Shown piece by piece: positions 1 through 5,792 of a DNA stretch of 5,792 nucleotides (within the stretch, counting starts at the first letter, position 1; the number at the start of each line of letters is the position of its first letter). Made by a program: the position numbers and the translations under genes. The notes beneath the pieces were generated by a model that saw only the letters and a list, made by a program, of their open reading frames with translations, was not told where the DNA came from and did no database searches. Source of the DNA: CAZOHG01 sp964579725. GTDB lineage: Bacteria > Zhuqueibacterota > JdFR-76 > BMS3Abin05. The stretch covers positions 1 through 5,792 of the forward strand of contig CAZOHG010000117.1 of NCBI GenBank assembly GCA_964579725.1, given 5' to 3'.

Positions 1-2
1 AT

Positions 3-140
3 GGATTACATCGGTGTTGTGAAAGGCAAAACGGTGGTCGTGACTGCGCAAGCGGTCGGCATTTGGCCAGCGGCATCTATTACTGCAAGCTGCAATCCGA
101 CAAACAAACCGCGACAAAGAAGATGTTATTGCTGAAATAA
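3..140 (+). CDS. 3' end of a secreted protein with FlgD-Ig-like / T9SS-type C-terminal sorting module (5' partial)
   Basis: Reading the frame that ends at the TAA at 138-140 gives about 45 residues finishing GRHLASGIYYCKLQ, then SDKQTATKKMLLLK. The pattern G-R-x-(L/V)-A-S-G-I-Y-Y, a short strand (KLQ), a polar turn and a basic residue followed by hydrophobics and a terminal Lys is the hallmark of the last two strands of FlgD-Ig-like domains. Many FCB-group exported proteins carry these at the extreme C-terminus, often as a T9SS-type sorting signal. The body of the protein lies outside the window, so its catalytic or binding role is unknown. Residues before about position 36 (RCCERQNGG) fit the family less well than expected (usually a W-x-G-x-D segment), so a sequence error or divergence there is possible. 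A second frame (1-135) is also open but lacks the motif. The gene is followed by a terminator, so it is probably not co-transcribed with the downstream genes. Confidence 0.7.
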   Translation, partial: GLHRCCERQNGGRDCASGRHLASGIYYCKLQSDKQTATKKMLLLK

Positions 141-166
141 TCCGATTTTAAACGGAATGGTTTCTC

Positions 167-203
167 AAATGGGGCAGGGTAAGGCCAAGGCTCTGCCCCA
201 TTT
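167..203 (+). terminator. Rho-independent terminator-like stem-loop
   Basis: An 11-bp perfect inverted repeat (AAATGGGGCAG at 167-177, CTGCCCCATTT at 193-203) can be extended by a G-U and a G-C pair to 179/191, leaving an 11-nt loop. The G+C-rich core is flanked by an A-run on the 5' side and TTTT (201-204) on the 3' side, the layout of an intrinsic terminator. It lies 27 nt after the stop of the upstream gene. Because the T-tract is short and partly inside the stem, termination strength is uncertain. It also overlaps the most upstream candidate start of the next gene (TTG at 203). Confidence 0.7.
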
Positions 204-288
204 TGGTAATGACGTCAACGCCCGAACCTGAAGTACCGGTTACCCGTGAAAATAGAATTCTGTCGCACACGTTCAATCCCAAAAGTGT

Positions 289-293
289 GAGGG
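289..293 (+). promoter_or_regulatory. Shine-Dalgarno supporting the GH94 start at 302
   Basis: GAGGG lies 8 nt before the ATG at 302. The in-frame alternatives at 203 (TTG) and 209 (ATG) have no purine-rich element at suitable spacing; the nearest AAGG (187-190) is in the terminator loop, 12 and 18 nt away. This site is the main reason for preferring 302. Confidence 0.5.
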
Positions 294-301
294 ATTTTTC
301 C

Positions 302-2683
302 ATGCCGTACGGTCATTTCTCTGAAAATGGCAAAGAATTTTTGATTGAAAATGTGGCCACGCCAACACCCTGGATTAATTACATTTACAACGACCGCTAT
401 TTTGCGACGATCTCCAACAACGGCGGCGGCATCAGCTACGTGCACAATCCGCTTCACGGCCGAATTACGCGGTACCGAATTAACGACGTGCCCCCCGATC
501 GCCCCGGCAAGTACATGTACATTCGGGACGAAGAAACCGGTGAATTTTGGAGCGCCACCTGGCAGCCGGTGGGGAAAAATCGGGAAGCCTACCGCGTGGT
601 TCACGGATTCGGCTACACGCGGGTACTAACTCAAATTCGGGAGCTGACGTCGGAGGTGACCTATTTCGTGCCGGAAAATGAGACGCTGGAAATCTGGAAA
701 CTAACGCTTACCAATCGCTCCGATCGCTCCCGAGAATGTACCATTTTCGGGTACGTGGAATTCTGTCTGGGGCACGCCCTGGTGGACCTCATTAACCAGA
801 GCGACGACCAACATTTCAACCGCGTTTATTTCGACCCAGCTCTCAACACCCTTTTCGCCACCAAAACCTACTGGATCACGGGTGGCCTGAGCACGCAGCA
901 GCAAGAAAACAAAGCCTGGGATCAGTGGGCGTTTTTTACGGTCAACCACCCGGTGGCGGCCTACGAAACCCTGCGGGAACGGTTTTTGGGAAATTTCCGC
1001 AACGAGAGCCGTCCCGTTGGCGTTGAAGAAAATCGGCTCTCGTCTCAAGATACGGATTTCGGCAATGCGGTGGGTGTTTTGAAAATCCGCCTGAAATTGG
1101 CGCCCCACGCAACGGAGGACGTGATTTTTCGTTTAGGGGTGATTGAAAAAGCCCGGTTTGAGAAGGAAAAGGACCGCGTAACCCGGCTCTTTCAATCGGC
1201 CGAGGAAACAACGGCTGCTCTGGAAAAGGTCCGACAAAAATGGGTGGCGATTCTTGATTCCGTTAAAGTCGAAACCCCCGACCCGGACACCAATATTTTC
1301 CTCAATTATTGGACGCCCTACCAGTCGCGGGTGGCGTTCGACGTGGGGCGTGTGGCCAGTTTTTACTACTGGGGGATTAGCCGGGGATTCGGTTTTCGCG
1401 ACACCGCTCAGGACATTTTGTCCGTCACGATTTCGGAGCCCGCCAAGGCCCGCGAACGCATTGGCCGTTTGGCGCGCCAAATGTTCCGCAGCGGACGGGT
1501 GTACCACCATTTTTACGCCGACGGCCAGGGCGAATTGACCCGCCACTGCGACGATTCCCTCTGGTTCATTTTGGCCGTAACGGAATACATTCAAGAAACA
1601 GGGGACACGGCCCTTTTGGACGAACGGGAATCCTTTGCCGACGGCGGGGAAGGGACAATTTTCGATCATTTGATGGCCGTTGTGCAGTACGCCAAGGGGA
1701 ATTTAGGGGTGCATCATTTGCCCATTTTCGGGCGAGGGGACTGGAACGACACGCTCGATTACATCGGAGGAGACGACGGCGGCGAAAGCGTGTGGGGCGG
1801 CATGTTTTACGTCACCATGTTGAACCGCCTTTTGGAACTGTTGGATTTCGTGCAAAAACCCAAGGCTGAAGTTGAAGCGCTTCGGGACACCATCCGGGAG
1901 GGGCTCAATTGCTCTTGCTGGGACGGGGACTGGTTTCTTCGAGCCTTTGGCGCCGACGGGCGGAAAATTGGTTCGAAGGAAAATGAGGCGGGCCGCATCT
2001 TCCTGAACGCGCAATCCTGGGCGGTTTTGGCCGGAATCGGGGACGCGGCCAGACAAAAGCGGGCCATGGACAGCGTGTTCACCCACCTGAACACGCCCTA
2101 CGGACCTAAAATCTGCGCACCGGCTTTCCGCCAAATCGACCCCAAAATCGGCCTGATTACCCGCTGCGTGCCGGGGAAAAAGGAAAACGGCGCCGTCTTT
2201 TGTCACCCCACCACCTGGGCGATTCAGGCAGAATGCCTGTTGGGACGCGGCAATCGGGCCTTTGCCTACTACAAAGAGCTCCTGCCCAATTCGGTGGATT
2301 CCGACATTTTTCGGGTTGAGCCTTACGTTTATTCTCAGTATATTACAAGCGATGAACATCCCACGGCCGGAATGGCCAGCCATTCCTGGCAAACGGGGAC
2401 CGCCGCCTGGATGTACCGGGTGGCCATCGACTACCTGTTGGGCGTGCGGCCCACATACCGGGGACTCCTGATCGACCCGGTCATCCCCAGCGAGTGGAAA
2501 AAATTCTCCGTGGAGCGGGTGTTCCGCGGCGCGCGTTACAAGATTGCGGTGGAAAATCCGCAGGGGGTGGAACGGGGCATTCGGCGGATTGAAATGGACG
2601 GAAAGACAATAGACTCACGCGTTTTGCCGTTGTGCAGAAAAAAGACGTGCCGCGTGAGGGTGCTCATGGGAGAAACGGAATAG
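302..2683 (+). CDS. GH94 family disaccharide/oligosaccharide phosphorylase (cellobiose/chitobiose phosphorylase-like)
   Basis: This is a predicted cytoplasmic inverting phosphorylase that cleaves a beta-linked gluco- or GlcNAc-configured oligosaccharide with phosphate, releasing an alpha-sugar 1-phosphate. From ATG 302 it is 793 aa, close to the roughly 800 aa usual for GH94. The opening MPYGHFSENGKEFLI followed by TPTPWINYI matches the usual GH94 N-terminus. Next come the beta-sandwich segments (ITRYRINDVPPDRPGKY, SATWQPV, FGYVEFCLG), then the (alpha/alpha)6 barrel. Barrel motifs are SRGFGFRDTAQD (R361, D367), GRGDWNDTLDYIGG (W481, D483), KENGAVFCHPTTW (E628, H635) and SWQTGTAAW (T698-G699). 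By position these match the minus-1 sugar-binding Arg/Asp, the Trp/general-acid Asp and the phosphate-binding Thr-Gly of characterised cellobiose and chitobiose phosphorylases (residue roles recalled, not computed). All key residues are intact. An in-frame ATG at 209 would add 31 residues and a TTG at 203 would add 33, but 302 has the better ribosome site and family fit. Cellobiose, chitobiose, laminaribiose and other specificities cannot be separated by eye. The stop is 1 nt before the next gene's start, so the two are surely co-transcribed. Confidence 0.93.
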   Translation: MPYGHFSENGKEFLIENVATPTPWINYIYNDRYFATISNNGGGISYVHNPLHGRITRYRINDVPPDRPGKYMYIRDEETGEFWSATWQPVGKNREAYRVVHGFGYTRVLTQIRELTSEVTYFVPENETLEIWKLTLTNRSDRSRECTIFGYVEFCLGHALVDLINQSDDQHFNRVYFDPALNTLFATKTYWITGGLSTQQQENKAWDQWAFFTVNHPVAAYETLRERFLGNFRNESRPVGVEENRLSSQDTDFGNAVGVLKIRLKLAPHATEDVIFRLGVIEKARFEKEKDRVTRLFQSAEETTAALEKVRQKWVAILDSVKVETPDPDTNIFLNYWTPYQSRVAFDVGRVASFYYWGISRGFGFRDTAQDILSVTISEPAKARERIGRLARQMFRSGRVYHHFYADGQGELTRHCDDSLWFILAVTEYIQETGDTALLDERESFADGGEGTIFDHLMAVVQYAKGNLGVHHLPIFGRGDWNDTLDYIGGDDGGESVWGGMFYVTMLNRLLELLDFVQKPKAEVEALRDTIREGLNCSCWDGDWFLRAFGADGRKIGSKENEAGRIFLNAQSWAVLAGIGDAARQKRAMDSVFTHLNTPYGPKICAPAFRQIDPKIGLITRCVPGKKENGAVFCHPTTWAIQAECLLGRGNRAFAYYKELLPNSVDSDIFRVEPYVYSQYITSDEHPTAGMASHSWQTGTAAWMYRVAIDYLLGVRPTYRGLLIDPVIPSEWKKFSVERVFRGARYKIAVENPQGVERGIRRIEMDGKTIDSRVLPLCRKKTCRVRVLMGETE

Positions 2684-2684
2684 A

Positions 2685-3803
2685 ATGGAAAGGCGCAGCT
2701 TTTTACGCTCCATTTTGTGGACTGGCACCGGTTTGTGGCTGAAGGGAGTTTCAATGGCAGATGTGCGGAAGCGGAGGGAAGCGAAATTTTGGGTGTGGAT
2801 GCACCCGCACCCCAAATGGGAGGACGGCAAAATTGAAACAATCTTTCGCCGACTCAAAAAGCACGGGGTCAGCGGGGTTTTGTTTTTGGTGTACAACGGA
2901 CGGCAGGCTTTTTACGGCAGTACCCTGCTTCCGGTGGAATCCAGGGAGTTGGAACGCCTGCTGCCGATTGCCAAAAGAACCGGCATGGAACTTCACGCCT
3001 GGATGTTCAGCCTCATCTGCAATGTAGAGGAGATTCAAAAAAATCACCCGGATTGGTACGTGGTCAATCGCGAGGGCATTTCCATTCTCAAAAAACAGCC
3101 CTACGTGAGCTATTACAAATGGCTGTGTCCGTCACACAAAGAGGTGCAGGATTTTCTGCTCGGCATTGTGGGCGAATTGGCGCAGGTGGAGGGATTGGCT
3201 GGAATTCATCTGGATTACATTCGCTACCCCGACGTGATTTTGCCGAAGGGACTGCATAAAAAATACGGCATTGTGCAGGACAAAGAGTACCCCCAATACG
3301 ATTACTGCTATTGCCCGGTGTGCCGAAAGACTTTTCAGGCGCAGAGCGGAGTGGACCCGCTGACCTTGCCCGATCCCGCCCAAAATGAGGCGTGGCGCCT
3401 TTACCGGGAGAACACCATTACGACATTAGTCAATCGGGCCGGGGAAAAGATCAGAAAGGCGGGAAAATGGGCGTCGGCAGCCGTTTTTGCTACACCCGAA
3501 CTGGCCCGCCGCTACGTTCGGCAGAATTGGCCGGAATGGAATTTAGACGCCGTGTTCCCCATGATCTACCACAACGCCTACGACGAGCCGATTCCCTGGA
3601 TTAAAACAGCCACCCGCGCAGGTGTGGAGGCGCTGCACGGAAAAATGAGCCTGTACAGCGGTGTGTTCGTTCCCAAGCTGCCCGGTTCCGATTTGAAAAA
3701 AGCCGTTGCCGAAGCCCTGGCCGGAGGAGCGGACGGCGTGTCCTTCTTCCCGCTGGAGCGCATTGGCGATGACCAGTGGGCGCTGATTCAGGAAATGAAG
3801 TAG
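2685..3803 (+). CDS. Tat-exported GHL10-type (DUF187-like) glycoside hydrolase-like TIM-barrel protein
   Basis: This 372-aa protein is predicted to be exported folded by the twin-arginine pathway. The N-terminus MERRSFLRS fits the RRxFLK consensus, followed by a short hydrophobic stretch (ILWTGTGLWL), a Lys and a possible signal peptidase site after SMA (residue 25). The rest resembles 'family 10 glycosylhydrolase'-type (GHL10) proteins. It has an opening strand FWVWMHPHP, an early barrel segment (VSGVLFLVYNGR), LPIAKRTGMELHAWMFS, HPDWYVVNREG, the family signature GIHLDYIRYP (D177, R180), and late-barrel DAVFPMIYHNAYDE and GADGVSFF. Residues 208-213 read CYCPVC, a Cys cluster I associate with this subgroup. 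These proteins are assigned to glycan breakdown by fold and context, and few have a proven reaction; no catalytic pair can be assigned here with confidence. It begins 1 nt after the GH94 stop, with only a weak ribosome site (GGGA about 13 nt upstream). A much better site precedes the in-frame ATG at 2754, which would give a 349-aa form without the Tat signal. Confidence 0.85.
   Translation: MERRSFLRSILWTGTGLWLKGVSMADVRKRREAKFWVWMHPHPKWEDGKIETIFRRLKKHGVSGVLFLVYNGRQAFYGSTLLPVESRELERLLPIAKRTGMELHAWMFSLICNVEEIQKNHPDWYVVNREGISILKKQPYVSYYKWLCPSHKEVQDFLLGIVGELAQVEGLAGIHLDYIRYPDVILPKGLHKKYGIVQDKEYPQYDYCYCPVCRKTFQAQSGVDPLTLPDPAQNEAWRLYRENTITTLVNRAGEKIRKAGKWASAAVFATPELARRYVRQNWPEWNLDAVFPMIYHNAYDEPIPWIKTATRAGVEALHGKMSLYSGVFVPKLPGSDLKKAVAEALAGGADGVSFFPLERIGDDQWALIQEMK
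2742..2748 (+). promoter_or_regulatory. Strong internal Shine-Dalgarno before in-frame ATG 2754
   Basis: AAGGGAG sits 5 nt upstream of an in-frame ATG at 2754-2756 (Met24 of the long GHL10 form). It is the best ribosome-binding sequence in the window and is far better than that of the annotated start at 2685. It may be a coincidence of the Lys-Gly-Val codons in the signal peptide c-region, or it may drive an unexported product. Confidence 0.35.
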
Positions 3804-3933
3804 ACGTGCTTTGGTTCCGAGCGAAGGACACGGAATCTCGCCGCAGAGCAGAAGATTTGACAGCAGAGGGATTTGTGGTACCCGCTCGCTTCGGCTTTTT
3901 AGGGCGTGAGACCTTTTGGCCACGACGGAAGAG

Positions 3934-3939
3934 AAGGTG
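3934..3939 (+). promoter_or_regulatory. Shine-Dalgarno that decides the GH130 start at 3945
   Basis: AAGGTG begins 11 nt before ATG 3945, with 7 nt between AAGG and the ATG. It favours this ATG over the in-frame GTG at 3906, whose extra 13 residues (MRPFGHDGREGEF) have no family resemblance. Confidence 0.55.
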
Positions 3940-3944
3940 AATTT

Positions 3945-4910
3945 ATGAAACGATCCGAATTCAATCCCATTCTCACCCGGAGGGACATCCCGGCGATTCC
4001 GCCGCACTTGGTCGACGTGACCTCTGTGTTCAATCCGGGGGCTGTTCGCTTCGGAGACGCCATTCTGCTGCTTTTGCGCGTGCAGAACAGGGGGCGGGAA
4101 ACCTTCTTCTTGACGGCAGCAAGCCGGGACGGCGTGCACTTTGACGTGTCCGACCGGGTGGTGCATTTTGAGGGAATTGACAGCGTTGGCCGGAAAATTT
4201 ACCACCTGTACGACGCCCGAATCACCCGTATTGGAGACGAGTTTTTTCTCCTCTTTGCCATGGACCTGGACGACGGCTGTCATTTGGGATTGGGCGTCAC
4301 CACCGACTTTGAGCATTTCCGGTTTTTGGGGGTTGTGTCCGATTGGGATTCCCGAAACGGTGTGCTTTTTCCCGAAAAAATCGGCGGCAAATTTTTGCGG
4401 TTGGAGCGGCCGAATCGCGTTCGGGTGCAAAAGAGTCCCGCCACCGGCGACACCATTGTGCTGTCGGAATCGGACGATCTCCTTCACTGGAAAATAAAAG
4501 CGGAAGTTGCCGGAGGCCGTCCCCACTATTGGGACGAACTCATTGGCCCGGGGCCCCCGCCGATCAAAACACGGGAAGGGTGGCTGCAAATTTACCACGG
4601 CATTGCGTTGCACCTGGCCAACATTTACATTTACCAGGCGGGCGTGTTTTTACTGGATTTGAAAGACCCTGCAAAAGTCCTGGCGCGAAGCCGGTACAAC
4701 ATTTTAGAGCCGCGTGAGTTGTACGAACTCACGGGCCAGGTGCCCAACGTGGTTTTTCCCAGCGGTGCTGTGGCGGAGGGGGTGGACGCCGAAGGATTTG
4801 CCGCGCCCGAAAGCCCGGTGCTGATTTACTACGGCGCAGCGGACACAACGGTCGGTTTGGTTCAAACCACTGTGGGGGAATTGGTGGAACGGGCGTTCAG
4901 CCGCCTTTGA
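3945..4910 (+). CDS. GH130 family beta-mannoside phosphorylase-like enzyme
   Basis: This 321-aa protein has no signal peptide and the five-bladed beta-propeller signature of GH130. It is predicted to phosphorolyse beta-mannosides (for example Man-Glc, Man-GlcNAc or mannooligosaccharides) in the cytoplasm, releasing alpha-mannose 1-phosphate. Motifs in order: FNPGAVRF and LLLLRVQNR; YHLYDARITRIGDEFFLLFAMD with the expected catalytic Asp at D90; SRNGVLFPEKI (R137, N138); LRLERPNRV (R155); PPIKTREGWLQIYHG (K208, H218); NVVFPSGAV; and YYGAADTTVGL near the C-terminus. The spacing of D90, R137, N138, R155 and H218 parallels the catalytic Asp and phosphate-binding Arg/Asn/Arg/His set of characterised GH130 mannoside phosphorylases (residue roles from memory). 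That argues for a phosphorylase rather than the hydrolytic GH130 members that lack these basic residues. The usual D-P-R at the catalytic Asp is D-A-R here. The start at 3945 is supported by AAGGTG. The length is typical for the family. It is likely in the same unit as the upstream genes despite the 141-nt gap. Exact acceptor specificity is unresolved. Confidence 0.9.
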   Translation: MKRSEFNPILTRRDIPAIPPHLVDVTSVFNPGAVRFGDAILLLLRVQNRGRETFFLTAASRDGVHFDVSDRVVHFEGIDSVGRKIYHLYDARITRIGDEFFLLFAMDLDDGCHLGLGVTTDFEHFRFLGVVSDWDSRNGVLFPEKIGGKFLRLERPNRVRVQKSPATGDTIVLSESDDLLHWKIKAEVAGGRPHYWDELIGPGPPPIKTREGWLQIYHGIALHLANIYIYQAGVFLLDLKDPAKVLARSRYNILEPRELYELTGQVPNVVFPSGAVAEGVDAEGFAAPESPVLIYYGAADTTVGLVQTTVGELVERAFSRL

Positions 4911-4954
4911 TTCTGACAAAATTGGGTCTGCAAATTCCGGAAAATACAAAATTT

Positions 4955-4958
4955 GGAG
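4955..4958 (+). promoter_or_regulatory. Shine-Dalgarno of the DUF4838-like lipoprotein gene
   Basis: GGAG lies 5 nt before ATG 4964. The start is supported independently by the lipoprotein signal peptide that follows immediately. Confidence 0.5.
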
Positions 4959-4963
4959 CGAGG

Positions 4964-5792
4964 ATGAAACCGCCCCGAAAGTTTTTTCTCCTACTCACTA
5001 TTTTAGGCGCAGTGACTGTTTTGGGTCTTTCTCTTTTTTCGTGTGGAAAGCCCGAACTGCCCCTGCGCTCTCTGAAAAATTGGCGCCTTGTGGTTTCTCC
5101 TAAAGCCATTCCCAGCGAGCAGTACGCCGCTGAGGAATTTCAAACCCTGTTTTCTCAGGCGATCGGGATCTGGCTGCCAATTGCGCACGCAGCCGATTCT
5201 ACGGGAAAAAATATTTTCATCGGGCCTTCGCCCGAAATGGCAGCAAGCTCCGCCGGGTTTTCCACCGAAAAAATGGGCCCGGAAGCATTGCGGATTCGCA
5301 TTCGGCCCGACAATTGGGCCATTGCGGGAGGCCGCCCGCGGGGCACGCTGTACGGGGTGTACGCTTTTTTCGAGCATTTTCTCGGCGTGCATTTTCTGAC
5401 GGCTGACCACACCTACTTTCCCCCGGGATTAAAAACGGCCACAATTCCCTGCGACGACTACCGCTACCAGCCGGTCTTTTTGTACCGGAACACCTACTTC
5501 GGTGAAATCCAGTTTAATCCCAACTTTGCCACTCGGCTGCGCGTGAACACCGTCACCGATTCCCCCAAATACGGCGGGAAAACCACGCAGCAATTGATTA
5601 ATCATTCCTTTTACAAGCTGCTGCCGGTTGAGAAATACGGCAAAACGCACCCGGAATATTACGCCCTAATCAAAGGCAAGCGGATTTTAAAGATGTGGGG
5701 ACACGGCCCCCAATTGGACGTGTCCAATCCCCACGTGGTGGATTTGGTGACGCAGGCGGTTTTGCAAGAGATCAAAGAACACCCGGACTGGC
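4964..5792 (+). CDS. Predicted lipoprotein with DUF4838 / GH67-N-like architecture (3' truncated by the window end)
   Basis: The first 276 residues are present and the frame is open to the last base. Residues 1-27 form a lipoprotein signal: KPPRK, a hydrophobic core, then LFSC with the lipidated Cys at 27 (Phe at -2 is unusual for the strict lipobox). Next comes an N-terminal domain like those preceding the barrels of GH67/GH20-type enzymes: LVVSPKAIPSEQYAAEEFQ, KNIFIGPSP, then WAIAGGRPRGTLYGVYAFFE and LGVHFLTADHTYFP. The pattern 'SEQYAAEEF... IAGGRPRGTLYGVY.F' is typical of DUF4838-containing proteins. The start of the following domain is visible as PVFLYRNTYF, FATRLRVNT, KYGKTHPEYYALIKGKR and QLDVSNPHVV, again matching that family. 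Family members are usually much longer, so the catalytic region is mostly beyond the window. The function is presumed to be glycan hydrolysis or binding at the periplasm or cell surface; no reaction is assigned. It lies 53 nt after GH130 with no terminator between, so it is probably in the same operon. Confidence 0.85.
   Translation, partial: MKPPRKFFLLLTILGAVTVLGLSLFSCGKPELPLRSLKNWRLVVSPKAIPSEQYAAEEFQTLFSQAIGIWLPIAHAADSTGKNIFIGPSPEMAASSAGFSTEKMGPEALRIRIRPDNWAIAGGRPRGTLYGVYAFFEHFLGVHFLTADHTYFPPGLKTATIPCDDYRYQPVFLYRNTYFGEIQFNPNFATRLRVNTVTDSPKYGGKTTQQLINHSFYKLLPVEKYGKTHPEYYALIKGKRILKMWGHGPQLDVSNPHVVDLVTQAVLQEIKEHPDW

Noticed and set aside
1..135. Open frame starting with ATG at position 1
   Set aside because: It overlaps, in another frame, the stretch with the clear FlgD-like C-terminal motif. 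Its translation has no match and its ATG lies at the window edge with no visible context.
1703..2392. Minus-strand open frame of about 229 codons inside the GH94 gene
   Set aside because: It is fully antisense to conserved GH94 active-site motifs, its translation resembles no family, and it is a compositional shadow.
3804..3944. 141-nt gap between the GHL10 and GH130 genes: a 44-codon open frame (GTG 3806 to TGA 3940) and a TTGACA at 3857-3862
   Set aside because: The short frame has no ribosome site or recognisable sequence. TTGACA has no TATAAT-like element 15-18 nt downstream (the region is GTACCCGC-like). CGCTTCGGCTTTTT near 3888-3900 looks terminator-like but forms only 2-3 base pairs.
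3906..3944. GTG 3906 as the GH130 start
   Set aside because: It adds 13 residues with no family match, while ATG 3945 has a well-spaced AAGGTG and begins with the typical short basic lead into the first propeller blade.
3543..4613. Long minus-strand open frame of about 356 codons
   Set aside because: It runs antisense through the end of the GHL10 gene, the gap and most of the GH130 gene, and its translation shows no recognisable domain. It is explained by codon bias of the real genes.
4911..4963. TTCCGGAA palindrome and repeated CAAAATT in the GH130-lipoprotein gap as a terminator or operator
   Set aside because: The palindrome is only 8 bp with no loop or T-tract, and the repeats are short A/T-rich words expected by chance.

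Overview
This 5.8 kb window is a compact, single-strand (+) carbohydrate-utilisation segment. It holds the 3' tail of one gene, three complete genes and the 5' part of a fifth. The tail (positions 3-140) ends in a FlgD-Ig-like / type IX secretion (T9SS)-like C-terminal module with the signature ASGIYYCKLQ...KKMLLLK. Such endings are typical of the Bacteroidota/FCB assemblage and its relatives (Calditrichota, KSB1, Zixibacteria-like lineages). Together with a lipoprotein signal ending LFSC and a Tat signal on a glycosidase-like protein, this suggests a Gram-negative FCB-type bacterium. The phylum is inference; no rRNA or taxonomic marker is present.

Layout: the upstream gene ends at 140 and a strong stem-loop terminator (167-203) separates it from the next unit. 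Then come: (1) a GH94 phosphorylase (302-2683, possibly from 209); (2) one base later, a GHL10-type TIM-barrel protein with a twin-arginine signal (2685-3803); (3) after a 141-nt gap with no recognisable element, a GH130 beta-mannoside phosphorylase-like enzyme (3945-4910); and (4) after 53 nt, a predicted lipoprotein with a DUF4838-type architecture (4964 to beyond the window end). No RNA gene, mobile element, CRISPR array or transporter is visible.

How they may work together (inference): GH94 and GH130 have no signal peptides and use inorganic phosphate, so they should act in the cytoplasm. There they would split short beta-linked oligosaccharides into sugar 1-phosphates without spending ATP. 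The GHL10 protein (Tat-exported) and the DUF4838 lipoprotein would act outside the cytoplasm on the parent glycan. The GH94/GH130 pair points to a glycan with both gluco- (or GlcNAc-) and manno-configured beta-linkages, such as glucomannan or a mannose/GlcNAc glycan, but the exact substrate cannot be read from the sequence. The main oddities are a very good internal ribosome binding site in the GHL10 gene, which could yield a second form lacking the signal peptide, and an uncertain GH94 start just downstream of the terminator.
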